From contig NC_091976.1 of assembly GCF_036711975.1 (NCBI RefSeq), positions 27,590,001 to 27,654,000 of the forward strand: a stretch of DNA of 64,000 nt, given 5' to 3'. The DNA comes from Onthophagus taurus. Lineage: Eukaryota; Arthropoda; Insecta; Coleoptera; Scarabaeidae. The position numbers were made by a program, and so were the translations under genes. The notes beneath the pieces were generated by a model, which made no database searches, was not told the origin of the DNA, and saw only the letters and a program-made list of their open reading frames with translations. How positions within the stretch are numbered: position 1 is the first letter of the stretch; each line of letters opens with the position of its first letter. This document shows, piece after piece, positions 12,431 to 24,789 of the stretch.

Positions 12431-15400
12431 ATGAATAACTTGGTAATTCCACCATCCCCGAATTGGTATGAATCAAAGGTACTCACGTGTGCCGTGGATG
12501 GTACGTTAGTATATGGGGCCCAAAACGAGATAATCATAATTAATCCTACGGAGCAAGATAAAGCTGCTGATGTTAAAACGTTTCCAAGGGCTCATTACGC
12601 AAGGTTTTTAATTTTTCTATATGCAAATTTGTTGTAAATACGATTTATAATATATTTTAGAGTATTATCTGTTGATGTTAACTCAAACTGGGGGTTAGGA
12701 AATAAATTGGTTGTATCAGCAAGTGAAGATAAAATCATTCATTTATGGAATGCTGAAACATATTTGTTACAATCTACTAATTCAACTCATACTGTAAGTT
12801 AATGTAATGATACAATTTCTTAAATTAATAACTTTTTATGTTTACAATTAGACCCAAGAAGATAAATTAATAGGCTCTGTATTTTTGGGAATTGATAAAA
12901 TTGTCAGTATTTCCGAAAATGGTTTTATTTCACTTTGGAGATTCAAATCAGGCGAAACAATCACGTTTAAAAACATTTTTGGGTTTAAATCACGTATAAC
13001 TACATTAACAGCTTGTCCCCATCTTAGTTGGATGATGGCGTTTGGTTTAAGTTGTGGTTTAGTTGTTATTGCTGACTTAAGAAGTAAGTTTTTTAATAAC
13101 AATTTAATTACTTGATAAGAATTATTTATTTATTATTAGAAACTGGGCGGGTTATTTACAAACTTAGGGGACATGATAAAAGCATTGTGTCTTTATCTTG
13201 GTGTCCAACACCATTTAACATTTTTCCTAAAAAGGTTATCAAAACTGCTTCTGTGAAAATTGAACGAAAAGTTGAAGAGGAAGCACATCAAGATTTGAGT
13301 ACAGATAATGTTGAAACTACTAATGATATTCAAGCAATATTAGAGACTGAAACTGAAGAAAATGGTGAAATCAAGAAAGAAATTGAAATTAAAACTGAAT
13401 GTATTGAAGTTAAGACTGAAATGGATGAATCTGACACAATTGAGAAAGAAGGAGATGCAATTTGCGAAATTGGTGATTTGAAAAAAGAAATTGATGAGGA
13501 TAATAAACAAATTGAAATAGAAGTAAACTCTATTCAAGTCAATTCATCTTTGGATACGAATATTAAAATTGAATCTCAAACAGCTCTATCAAAAGACTAT
13601 CTTTTAGCTTCTTCTGCAAGGGATGGTTCAATTTGTATTTGGAGGGCAGGAACTGATGGTCGTAAACAAATGGAATTATCTGGAAGAGTTAGTAAGGCAA
13701 AAAATTGGAGAAATGCTGCAAAATCTTGGGTTTCTCTATGTTGGATTACCCCAGAGATTTTATTGTCCTCATCAATAACAGCGGAACTTTTACAGTGGAA
13801 TTTATTAAAACAAACTAATAGAGGACCTGAAAAAAAACTTGTGCATCACGACCATAGCAGTAATTTATTTGTGATCGCAGCTCCAATTATTTTAATACCA
13901 GAGTGGAAAAATGAAAATAAATCACAATGTTTGTTCGCTTGGACTATTGGGCAAGAAAGATATTTATTAAATACAAGTCTTCAAGCTGATCGAACGATCG
14001 TTGCTTCTTTACCGACTCTTGGAGGGCATATTTATAGTTTAAAAAGTTCTCTTTTAGATCCTTCAAGGTAATAGATTACTTTAATATTAATATTAACCTC
14101 AATGTAATGGACTAATACAGGGAGGAGTTGTCTGTTATAGGCTAAACTTTATCAAGATATTTCTTTTATATTATGAACCTTAACCATTTAAGATTTTTTC
14201 TTTCATATAAACCCTTTCAATACTGCTGGGATATATTATACATCCCAAAGAATGTTTGAAAAATATTGTTAGTACTTCTGGCTTTACTTTATGTGTGAGT
14301 CACATTTAGTTTAGATTCTGAACACGTTTGGCTCCTATCAGCAAATTTTTGCAGACCAGTTGGGTGTTTGTGTGCTCCTATTGCTATTATTTTTATTATT
14401 ATTTATGTGTAGTGATAATATTTATATAAATTTCTCTCAGTTTCTATAAACATTGCCTAAAGGTAAGTTATATATTAATTTTTTATAATAGTATATGGCC
14501 AAATTTGCCAAATTTTGTAAGAAAAAAGTGAGTTGGGACTAATAAATCCCTGCAGTATTTTTGCTTGGGATATATTTGGCCCCACAGAGAGATATAGATA
14601 AAGAATTAGCTGAGATTTGGAAAATTTGTCAGATATAGAGGCTGATCCCTAACATGACAGTGATGATAGCATGGATGACCACTACATTTGTTCCAATGAG
14701 TTTGAAAGTCCAACAACTGGCGAAAAATCAGAGCCCAAAGATCAACACGAGCAAGAAAATGAAAGCAATGGTAGCAACAAAAGTGACGATGATGCTGTTC
14801 CTGTCATTTTACAACCAACCGCGAATCCCGGTCCTACTTAAAATTTACTTGAAAAAGGAATATCGACAATTTCTCCCCAAAATGGAAAATTCCTCAAGAA
14901 GTTAGACCTATAATAAAAGTTGATCTAAATAGAGGTTCAACGATGCTCAACTGTTTTTTATAAATTATTTTCAAAAGTCTAATAATGCAAATATTTCACT
15001 ACACAAATCTAAGTCTCGAAATACTGCAAGAAGCAAAGAAAAAAGCGATTAAAAAAACTTCACTAGGAGAAATCAACATAATTCTGGGATGTGTGCTGAT
15101 TATGTCTTATAACCATATGCCATCAATGCGTATGTACTGAAATAAATCATTTCAGAATCTAGCAATAACAGAAACCATATCCAGGGATCGGTTTATGCTT
15201 CTCATGTCGAAACTTTATTTCAATATTCCAGAAAAACTGGCGGATACATCTAAAATTTACTATATTGAAGAGGTTTTATTCTGCTTGAAGTACACCTTTC
15301 TAAAAACAAACGGTATTTTTCTTGAATCCTGCTAAACGAGGGATAAAGTTATGGACTCGATGTGACGCTGTAACAGGATATGTCTATGATACAAATGTAT

Positions 15401-18400
15401 ATAGTGGACGAGAAATCGAAGCGAATGAAGGTACTCAAGGTACTCTAGGCGAAAGGGTTGTACTAAAATTGGCCGAAACTATTAAATATCAAAATGTAGT
15501 GTTAACCTTTGACTGCTTTTTTACTTCCACCAATCTGTTAGATACACTCCAATTTCCTGCTGTAGCGACGTTCATATCTACTAGAAGAAACACTCTTAAG
15601 TTTTCAGGAAACCCAACAAAAAGGGAACAATATGAAATGGCTGGTTGCACTGAAGGCTTAAGTAGTGTATTAATGCCGGTTCTGGACCAGGAGTGACGTC
15701 ACGCTCCAATGTTATAAGTATAGGGAAAGTGACCAACTTAAATCTGGGGGGACAAAAAGTTACTAGATTTAGGTTGGCATTGGAAAAGTAACTAGATATA
15801 GTACTCAGATGGAAAGACACTAAAGACGTGTTGGTTTTGAGTAATTGCTATCCTACAGTCGGAAAAACTAATCGAAAAATGAAAGTGCCAATGAAATTGA
15901 TTTTCCAGAAGCAATAATTTTTGATAACAAATATATGGAAGGCGTCGACCATGGATCAAATGATTTCATTATATGATTTTGGACCGAAGAAGCACGAAAT
16001 GGTGGAAGAAAGTTTTTTTTAGGCTCTTCATGACTTCTGTTCATAATGCACATATTGTTTATGAAGAAGTCAGCCACAAAAAAGTTCTGTTCATTGATTT
16101 TGTAATAATAATTTCCAATGTATTTATCATCTTCATAAAAAAATCTAGGCATAATTGGACTGCGGGTGGTTACATTTAGTAGTTTAGGAGGGTAGGTTGA
16201 AAGTACAAATAGGGTCAAAATGTCCCTAAATTTAATTTTCCTAGCGTTTATGGTTTTTGAGAAAAAAAAATTAAACCAAAATTTTCCGCCGTTTTTGGAT
16301 GGTTCATATATCAAAGTACCCTTAAAATTCACTAAAGAATCACCCCTTGAAGTTTGTTGCCTGTATATCGACTATTTTAAACCTCACCACACTTAATAAA
16401 TTAGACTAATAAATTTCTTTTCTAAGTGCCCTTTTATTTCATTACTGCAGGGACAAATATATCCCAAATAGGCACTACTGCAGGAACATGTGTATCCCAG
16501 GCACTTTTTTCTAAATACTAAAATATAAAAAATTAAATTTTGCATACATACATTTTGAAGCCAAATAAATAACATTACATCAATTACACAAAATTTAGTG
16601 CATTAGCCAAAAGTCGTATTAAAAGGATTAAGTCTCAAACTAACAACATTACAAAACACGAATAAAATAAATTAAGCATTTACTAATTCAAAGCGTGAAA
16701 TAGTAGTTGCGTGACGTCGCGATCGGGCCTACGAGCTGTGCACTTGCTTACGGGATGATTCCACCGTCCTTGATGTAAATAGAAAGCCAGATAGCACATT
16801 CCATTTCTCGTATTAATCCGTTATATCGAAGTTTTACTATAATATTATATATTATATTTATTTGTCGCGTGCAGATTGGCAATTGGAATTGGTGATAACA
16901 CAGCTAGAATTTGGGATCTTAGCAGACCCCATAAGCAATGTGTTACAATGGCTAATTTATGGCAAAAAATCCAAGGCAGAGTTCTTGCTTTAGCTTGGCA
17001 TCCAACAGAAGAAAATATTTTGGCTTATGGAACAGCAGAAGGAAGGGTAATATTATTATTTTAATACCATCTTTTGTCTTCATAATATTCTTAATATTCT
17101 TTTAGGTTGGAACAATAAATACTTGCTCAAAAAAAACTAATTTATTATGTCAATATTTTCGTAACGCAGTTTATGATATGGAATGGGGTCCAATCGACTC
17201 CAATATTAATAATTTAGGACTCTACGCTGTAGGTGAAGGAAAATTAGTTGTTTATAACACATCAAAAGAAAACGAAGGTTAAATATAATTATTTTTTCTT
17301 ATTTTTACAACTCTCTCAATCTCAATATGTTACTTTAATATGTTTAGATCCAAAACTTGTTGATTCCTCAACAAAAGAACAGATTCAATGTCTCACTTGG
17401 AAATCCGATTTTACCATTTTATCATGTGGCACAAAAACCGGTTCAATTTTGATTTATAACACCTCTTTAACGCATTTAACAACAATATACAGCGATTATA
17501 AAAGCATTTATGGGATTAGTTGGCATCCTTTGGCAACTGCTGAAGATGAAGGAATGTCTCCAATGTCTTCTTGGCTGGCGATTTCCTCAAGTTCCACTTC
17601 TGTTGTTGTTTTTGATATAAAATCTGACCAAGGAGAGGGTGATAAAAACAAAGATATACAAAAAATTGTTTTAAACCGGCATACCAAACCTGTAAGATGT
17701 ATCGCTTGGAGTCCCTATGTTGGAGGAAGACTCGTTTCCGGTGGAGACGATGGAGTCATTCACGTAATTTCTTTTTAATTAATTAAATTTTTCCTACTGA
17801 ATAAATTGCAGGTTTGGGATGTTAAAAATAAATTGGTATTAGCAACGTGTATTGAACATCTTGCAGAAGCGATTTTTACTGTTCTTTGGAGCCCACTTGA
17901 TGAGAATTTTATTATATCTGGTGGGAGAGATAATTTTATTAGGATATGGAATGTTAATGAACAAAAACCGAAAACTGACGAAGGTTATTTACATGATTTT
18001 CCGATATTAATTTTTAATTTATTTAAATTTTAGAAATTAAAAAATCATTAGAAACTTATTTATCGTTCCGCATGGATAAAAAGAGACTAACTAAAGATCA
18101 AAATGACGATGATAAAGATATAAAAGTCCAAAGAGGTGTTATGCTAAATTTAGCTTCAAAAGCACAAAATACACCTGAGAAGGCGATGAATGATTGCGTG
18201 AGATTGTTTAAAAAATTAAATCCAAATGCAGTTGTGAATATTGAAGAGAAAGAGAGTTTAAGAAACGATTTTGATGTTTTGAAATTGTTTGATGATAAAG
18301 ATAATATGTTGCATATTTTAAATGAAGAATGTAAAAATCATAAAGATAAGAAAAAATATCAACAGAGTCAACATATAGATTTATGGAAAGGTGATATAAC

Positions 18401-19454
18401 AGAAAGTTTAACAAAAGCTATATCAGGAGGAAACGTTACACCATGGCTAATAAATTTAGCCCCTATGGTTTCAATTGAGTAAGTTTGAAGTATTTTTAGA
18501 TCTTTATTAATGTTGTGTTTTTAGTTTATGGAAACAAGCTTGCGAGGCTTACGCAAAAAAGTTAGTAGAAGATGCTAAATCAGATCCAATAGAAACCGCT
18601 TCTTATTTATTAATGTGCCACAAAGTAGAAGAAGCAATTGAAGTTTTATGCACAGCCACATTGTATCGAGAAGCTTTAGCTATAGCGAAATGTCGCCTCT
18701 CGAAAAATGACCCAATCATCGAAGAAATATTGAAGAAATGGGCTACATATGGTGTAATTAGTGGAGCTTACGAAGTTTCAACACAATGGTATAATTAAAA
18801 AATTATTAAATTTATTTCTAATCTTTCTCTTTCAGTTTTATTGTTCTTGGACAATACGAAGAAGCGGCGAAAGTTTTATTTAAACGATCTGACATTGATT
18901 CATTGAAATTTGCTGTTGTTTTAGCCGAAAAATCGGGAAATAAAGATCTGATTAATGCTTGTATTACAAGATTTAATATGTTTAATAATGTTAATGAGAC
19001 AGAAAATGAACAAAGAAAAGAAATTAAAAATGAAATGGTTGAAATTAAAGATGAAATGATTAATAGTGAAGATGAAATTAATCAAGTTAAAGATAAACCA
19101 ATTGAAATTAAAAATGAAATGATCCAAATAAAAAATGAATCTGTTGAAATTGATGATGATATTAAGGTTGAAAAGCAAGATAAAATTGAAATTAAAAATG
19201 AAATGGTCGAAATTAAAAACGAAATGATTCAAATAAAAAGTGAATCTGTTGAAATTGAAGGTGTTAAGGTTGAAAAGGAAGATAACATTGAAATTAAAAA
19301 CGATATTGATAAACTTAAAAATGATGAGGTTGAAATAAAAGATGACCATGTTGAAATAAATGATGAAAATGTTATAATAAAACATGAAACTATTGACGCA
19401 AAAGATGGAGAAAATGTTTTGCAGGTGAAGGACAACACCAAAGGAGAAGAATAA
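12431..19454 (+). CDS. Gemin5: Gemin5 / rigor mortis WD40 RNA-binding protein (11 exons)
   Basis: Exons: 12431-12603, 12661-12793, 12852-13083, 13140-14067, 16875-17046, 17106-17277, 17348-17763, 17812-17983, 18034-18478, 18525-18788, 18836-19454. Phases agree throughout; 3,726 nt, about 1,241 aa, close to fly rigor mortis and shorter than vertebrate Gemin5. Residues ~1-800 are WD40 blades (visible closures IIHLWN, ICIWRAG, ARIWDL, VWDVKN, IRIWNV), expected to form two seven-bladed propellers. In the SMN complex these bind the snRNA Sm site and m7G cap. Residues ~830-1085 are alpha-helical (AYAKKLVEDA, EEAIEVLCTATLYREALAIAKCR, GQYEEAAKVLFKR) and match the Gemin5 TPR-like dimerisation module. 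Two additions look lineage-specific: an acidic Glu/Lys/Ile insert at ~215-325 inside the first propeller, and a repetitive EIKNEM-type tail from ~1087 to the end. The long RNA-binding C-terminus of vertebrates is not recognisable. Intron 4 carries a transposon. Confidence 0.88.
14540..16510 (+). mobile_element. piggyBac-like transposon remnant in Gemin5 intron 4
   Basis: The 2.8-kb intron 14068-16874 contains inverted subterminal motifs. TCCCTGCAGTA near 14547 is matched exactly by TACTGCAGGGA near 16444, and GGGATATATTTG near 14569 by CAAATATATCCC near 16455. A further related copy lies near 14221. Between them are pieces of a piggyBac-family transposase. The TTAA target duplication and exact ends could not be settled by eye. 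Confidence 0.7.
14640..16100 (+). pseudogene. Broken piggyBac transposase (DDE_Tnp_1_7 type)
   Basis: Coding pieces lie in different frames. There is an acidic N-terminal part near 14650-14890, then a helical part near 15070-15300 (SRDRFMLLMSKLYFN). The best core is 15322-15696, with KLWTRCDAVTGYVYDTNVYSG and VVLTFDCFFTSTNLL, which carries the second catalytic Asp region. After it come WKDTKDVLVLSNC near 15800-15850, a GVDH motif near 15940, and RRSTKWWKKVFFRLF near 15985-16025. Stops and frameshifts separate the pieces, so it is inactive. It is co-oriented with Gemin5 and must be spliced out with the intron. Confidence 0.85.
16697..16860. mobile_element. Fragment with pogo/Tigger-like end
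   Basis: ATCCGTTATATCGAAGTTTTACT near 16817 is the reverse of the AGTAAAACTTCGATATAACG end typical of pogo/Tigger-type elements. The preceding block near 16700-16750 (TGACGTCGCGATCGGGCCT...) resembles 27150-27200. The same two blocks recur at 27.15 kb and 28.69 kb, so this is one dispersed repeat family. Only about 15 bp separate it from the Gemin5 exon 5 acceptor. Confidence 0.5.
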
Positions 19455-19557
19455 ACTTTATTTCAGTTAACTAAAAAGTTTTAAATTTTTAGGTTGATTA
19501 TTAATTTTGTTTAAGTTGTACGTTTGAAGAAGCGTTGTTATGTTTTGATTACCTAAG

Positions 19558-19563
19558 AATAAA
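19558..19563 (+). terminator. Gemin5 polyadenylation signal
   Basis: AATAAA about 104 bp past the Gemin5 stop codon, the first canonical signal downstream, giving a short 3' untranslated region. Confidence 0.7.
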
Positions 19564-20034
19564 GTATTATTTTTTGAACTGGGTTTTATCAACACTTTTT
19601 TAATTATGTAAAATCATTTAATGATCTCTTTTTATATCTTTTCAGTTGACTTTTCCCACTAACCCTTCCTGTAAGAAGTTTATATCTTTAAAAATACATA
19701 AAATTAATAGCAAATTGGATCTCAATATTATAATAATAATAATGCATTTATTTATAATTTTCAGACAGGTTAAGCGCAATTTAAGAACTTCTTTTTGAAC
19801 TTTTACCTTGAAATAAAATTAAAACTAGAAACTTTTAGATAATGCACATATTAAAACACTGCTAGACGTTTCGAATTGTATAATTGCAACTCACTTTAGA
19901 AACAAGTTCAAACTAATACCTAACAATTAATTAAGCCAATACATGAAGTAAACGGAAACCCTTACCTGAGGGATTAGCGAGGTACGACCGAGAACTTGCT
20001 GGAAAGGTGAGATTTAGGACTAATATTAGCTTGT
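19564..20034. other. Intergenic, nothing recognised
   Basis: AT-rich sequence after Gemin5 with no long reading frame and no visible repeat. Confidence 0.5.
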
Positions 20035-20300
20035 AAATGGAGCTGTTCAAATATGCGGCTTTAAAAACCAGTTTTTAGAAAGAAATGTTATGGCTACAAT
20101 TTGTTGATAACACCTTTGTCATCTGGAAAAACCGGAAATAACGACTTGAGAGTTTATTAAATTATTTAAACTATCAATATCCGATGTTTAACTTCACTAT
20201 GGAGGAAGAAAAGGATCAACCAATAATTAATAACTCAAATATGGATTACAAGCTTCCTAAGAACCCCACCTGCAACACAATGAATGTAATTTGCAAGATG
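20035..20300 (+). mobile_element. Penelope-like element reverse transcriptase fragment
   Basis: Across one frameshift and stops the plus strand reads ELFKYAALKTSF, then LWLQFVDNTFVIW, then LLNYLNYQYPMFNFTMEEEKDQPI and a Lys-Pro-Thr segment. This follows the order of the Penelope-like palm region, where the catalytic box is normally YVDDTF; here the second catalytic Asp is Asn (FVDNTF), so the fragment is dead. No ends were found. Confidence 0.7.
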
Positions 20301-21343
20301 TAATTCGCATTCAAATACAGTAAGTACTCTACCAGTTAGGTTCATATGTTATCTTTTTATTTCAGGTGTAATGGAATGAATAACAAAATACCTGATTTAA
20401 TAGATTGGAGTATTGTGTGTTTTAATGTTATATGAACAAACATGATTAGATTAGAAAAAATCAGCCAAAATTTGCCAAGAACACTCGCTATCACCAGAGG
20501 ATGAGCAGAATGGCTAGAGAGATGTGCATCACATCAAAAATATCAACAGAAAGGATGTTATGGAACTTAGCCAAAATAGAAATTATTATGGGGTTTGATG
20601 AAGGAATGCGGCATTTAACGAATAGTAATTAGTACATTAACTTAAGATTATTTCCTACTATCCTAGCACTCCTAAAACTATAAATAAGTGGTGATTTATT
20701 TACGTGCACTATTTAAGTCATGAACCTCAGTCAATCGCGGCTCAGAGCCTTGTGTAAGACATTGTAAGATTTTTGTTGTAATCAGCGGTTGGTATTAATC
20801 ATCATGGCTTAATTGTAACTCAACCGGAAATTAATCAAATTTTATGATTTCCACCTCAGAGTAGTAAATCCTCAGAAATAAAAAAGAAGTGGAAAGGAAC
20901 TCTTGAATTTAAAATAGATTTTAAACCATTGCAGGCCATGAAGAATGGTAGATACCTTGTTTTTTTATTATTAAATTTTTTGACATAGACAAATAAAAGG
21001 AAAATTGAATGTATCCCAAAGAAAAAAGAAACAAATTTTGTGTAATAACATTTAATCAGATTGAGAAAGTTAAGTAGACTCGATCAATGTCAAAGAAATA
21101 AATGTTGAAGTCGTTTTTCGTTGTAGAGTAGAAAATAGTATTACTTTTATGTAACGAAACGAGAATTCAAAAGGAAAAGCAAAAAAGAACAAGAAATAAA
21201 ACTACATGAAGGAAAGAAAACTTAACGATACGTTCAACAGATGTTTTTTTTTTTTTAGAATATAAACGATTTGGAGCCGTTTTAAATTACCCACCTCTTT
21301 TGTAAGCACTTTTTGAGAAAGAAAAGTACGTTGCAATTTCAGT
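20301..21343. other. Intergenic, no gene supported
   Basis: No long reading frame. Contains a poly-T tract near 21246-21260 and scattered short frames. No repeat seen elsewhere in the window was recognised. Confidence 0.45.
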
Positions 21344-21911
21344 TTAGATTACGGTCTTGTTAACCGCAAAGCGTAACCTTAAAAGAATAGGATAAGGTTC
21401 CGCTTTTTCCGATACTTCTAATAACTTTTCGTCTAAACAGAAAGCGAAGTAAAAAAATGTTATAGAGAATTCTGAATGTTATTTTTTTTTTTAATTTGAG
21501 TTTTTATTAAAAAACATCAACTAAAGTTGAGCATAAACAGTATGAAGGTAACTAAAATCTAAAAAGGTTGAGAAAGCCTTTTAAGTTTTAAGTGAAATAT
21601 TACTTGAAGTTTTACTTCCATCGGAAGAAGGAAAAAGCAACTCCCCTTCAACACTTAACCGTATCCATTCGATCTAAGATAGAGCGTTTTTAATTAAACA
21701 CAAGAGTGCCGCTGAAATCTTGATTTACAACCCCCGACAGATGTTTTTTAACGTAAAAATTTTGAAATGATTTGAGCAGGAAACAGAATCACAAAAACAA
21801 ATAAAATAAAGTGTAGCAAGTATTTGACCCTCGTTTTAGTTATTACAGTTACGACAGAAACATAATAAAACTTAATAAAAAAAATACGTACTCACCCTCA
21901 ATCTCTGCCAT
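21344..21911 (-). CDS. Speculative two-exon small peptide gene
   Basis: On the minus strand an ATG at 21911 starts a 16-nt coding segment (MAEIE plus one base) that ends at a strong donor, GTGAGT, at 21895. A good acceptor (CTTTCTGTTTAG) at 21434-21433 opens a frame of matching phase from 21432 to a stop at 21344. Joined, they give 34 aa with core EKLLEVSEKAEPYPILL. I recognise no family. The second exon is short enough to be open by chance, and the first exon could splice elsewhere. The GC-richer sequence at 21900-22080 would be its promoter and leader. Confidence 0.15.
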
Positions 21912-22262
21912 CTCGTACAATACAAGCACCCCTTCTTGATCTAATCCTTATTTACTGCGGACTGCGTGTAGGTAAGAAAACCTTCGTAGTGTCGTCAATT
22001 ACGGTCTTCCTTCTTGTTGTCGAGTTATTGCGACGATAAAACGCGATTTTTTACCTAGTATAAAGCTACTGCTGTATGGAGTACTGACTCTTACATTATT
22101 CGAAAAGAAATTACATTGTATGGGTACTACATAGAATTATTATTTTTGTTATAGGGTGCGATATTTATATTGGAGATTTTAAATTTATGTATGCTGTTGG
22201 AAGAAGCACTAATTAACTCATTAACTTCTGAAACCAAATTGTTTGTCAGGTAGTATAAGTAT

Positions 22263-22490
22263 CTAAAAAGGCCTCAAATCTTTAAACTCTTTAATTGGTT
22301 TAGTTTTAGGAAGAGGAGTCACCAGACCATCTTTGAAAAGAATCTGACAAAGAACATTTAAAATACGAGGACCACACAGCCTAAGCATATCTAGAGAAAT
22401 ATTATTCGAACCAACAGTAGCAGACTTAAACAAGAGTAGAAATCGCTCAATAGAATCCACGGACGCTTCTTTGAAGGTAGTGATCAAGAT
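22263..22490 (-). mobile_element. Non-LTR retrotransposon (jockey/CR1-like) RT fragment
   Basis: The minus strand encodes a 74-aa piece with FLLLFKSATVGSNNISLDML, LRLCGPRILNVLCQIL and GLVTPLPKTKPIKEFKDLRP. This is the start of a LINE reverse transcriptase (fingers, PLPK...DLRP). A dozen or so residues appear to be missing before LVTPLPK, and the frame stops just after DLRP. Both ends are truncated. Confidence 0.75.
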
Positions 22491-23559
22491 TTAATCGAGT
22501 ACTCAGCAATTCGTGCCAATTTTGGCAAGATGTTGAAATGTATAATGAGAAATGGACTTATTGGTAGCGTCTTGGTTTTGGTCTTACCTTTCTCATCGTT
22601 CTCTGTAAGTATGTAACACTTCATCTAGGTCTTGTATTCGAAAGCCATAATGGAATGCTGCAGGGCATGCAACTGCCTTTTTTTCATAAATTTAAAACTG
22701 ATTCTTCAAGTATTATGATTGGACATCCTTGTCGAGTCGAAGATTAATGATAATTGCTATTATTGTGGTGATTTATACGTTTTAGTTTTAGCCATGTTAT
22801 TGTTATAGACCTAAATTCTTCTATATATATATTATTTGCAAAATTGCTATTTTAGTGAAAATGCTTTTAGAGGATTTTTGTTGCCAGCGCCCTGTTTTCT
22901 GTTTATTTTGATAACAATATTTCCCGGATATGAGATTTTAAAATAATTTAAATTAATTTTTAAAGCTTCTGTTAAACTTAATTATTGGATTTTTTAATTG
23001 GATCATTCATTGTTTTGGCACAACAGGAAGTACGTGTATCTAGTGATACAATTCCAAAACTGGTTTAAGTCAAGATATTGACTCTTTTCCAAGAGAAACA
23101 CAAATCAAACCTTTAAATATACACCTAATAATATTTTACTACGAATTGTTTACGTGGTTTTTTAACATTTTTAGAATTAGCGTGCGTTGAATTAATTTTT
23201 TTTCGATAAATTTCTATTAACAAATTAACTAAAGTAGTGTCAAGTAAACACATTTATTCAAAAACCTGTCCACCCCCTCTAAATCAAAATAAATCTCAAC
23301 TAACCATATAGTACAAGAAACCCAGATGATACATTACTAGAACTTAAGATCTTCCCTTCTAGAGCCAATTATAATTTAATTTCGCCCTTGCGTTGTTTAT
23401 ACGTCTAATTACCGGGTGAGGTTTTTAATTAAAACGACATCCAACGGTATCCGGTATCTTGGAATAAAGATGCAAGTTCGAAACGCGACGAGACCCTAGC
23501 TAATAAATAATGTTATGGAAAATGATTATGTGATATCGTAGAAGAATTGAATTGATAAT
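22491..23559. other. Intergenic, nothing recognised
   Basis: AT-rich, no coding region longer than chance and no repeat visible at this scale. Confidence 0.45.
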
Positions 23560-23840
23560 GATGTGTGGGATAATAGGGGTGGAGCAATGTGGGGTTGCCG
23601 TGGGATCCTCCCACCTGGATCCTCAACGACGACGGTTCCGATATGTGTATAAGGGCGTCGCGACGCGTGTATAAACGCGACGCCTGCTTATCTGCAACCA
23701 CTACCACTCTGACCCTTGGCGGAGGGAGTTTTAAAGTTTCAACTATTAAATACAAATAAGAGTTTGTGCGGAGAAGAAATTTTTATTTGGAAGATTTAGT
23801 GAGGAATTTTTATTCTTGGCGGATTAATTCTTCATAAATG
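23560..23840 (+). promoter_or_regulatory. GC-rich promoter-like island with candidate noncoding first exon
   Basis: The only clearly CpG-rich stretch in the central region. It contains two TATA-like boxes (TGTATAAG near 23646 and TATAAA at 23670-23675). The second sits in the loop of a perfect 9-bp inverted repeat, GGCGTCGCG at 23654-23662 and CGCGACGCC at 23676-23684. Downstream, a consensus donor (AAAT|GTAAGT) follows at 23838-23839. This looks like a promoter plus a 5' noncoding exon of a plus-strand gene. The next plus-strand host gene is FMRFamide, whose coding exon begins just after an acceptor at 46.96 kb, but a 23-kb intron is unproven. Confidence 0.35.
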
Positions 23841-24789
23841 TAAGTAATTTTATTAAAAATTATTTTTTTTATGTAAAATCTTTAATAATTTCCGTTTTCT
23901 CACGATGATTTAAATTAATATACAACCACCACATTTCTCCTCCATATATTAAAGTGTAAATACATGTAAGGTAAGCAAACCCATTTGCTGTCCCTTCTAA
24001 AATGAATATAATGGGTAAACTTAGTTTACATAAAAGTTGTTACTAACAAATATTAATTCATTTAGTAATGGATTAATATTTTATTTCTTTATGTAGATCT
24101 TTTTTTAATAAATTTATTAAAGGTTGCTTTAAATAGAAAATGTCAGTATATTTATTTTAAAGCTGATAAAAAGAAATCAGGAAATCTTTGTAATGGACAC
24201 TGCACTGGGAATAATATTTAGATATGTTCCTTTCCATTTTGCTTTTAGTAATATTGCCACTTTAGTGGACACTGGAGATGTTTTGTTCCGTTTTATTATA
24301 ACTTTTTTAACTTTCTAAAATAAGTAAATATTTTTTGGAAAGTTTTGGTGTTTACTAACTCGAAACTCTAAGGGATAAAACATATAAAAATGAGTAAAGA
24401 GAAATATAAAATTCTCTTTTACTGATTTCAGTAGAAGTAAAGTCTTGATCAAAATCGCTTATTCAAAGTATGAACCCCATCATAATCATAAGATATTTGT
24501 TGGTTTAAATTGTTACGTAGTAACGCAAGTTATAAAAAAAATCAGATTAAGATAGAAGACTTAATCTGATTTTTTTCATCTTTATCATAAAAAGATTTTT
24601 GCATAATTTTAGTTTTTGCACCAAAAACAAAGTAGATTACATATACTGATTTTGCAAGAAATTATAGGCACTATTTCAAATTCCATAACTCGAATGGTAT
24701 GCACTCTTGTGCATTACAGATAGAAGCATGACACCTCATCTGTCAATAGAAACTGAAGAAATTAAAAGTAATGTTGTGAGAAAGACCTA

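Noticed and set aside
18921..19385. Minus-strand frames opposite the Gemin5 tail (Phe/Asn/Ile-rich)
   Set aside because: Shadow of the EIKNEM-type repeat coding on the plus strand; the composition is a mirror of that repeat.
23513..23755. 80-aa minus-strand frame over the GC-rich island
   Set aside because: Its length follows from the local GC content; no recognisable domain, and splice and promoter signals favour a noncoding reading on the plus strand.
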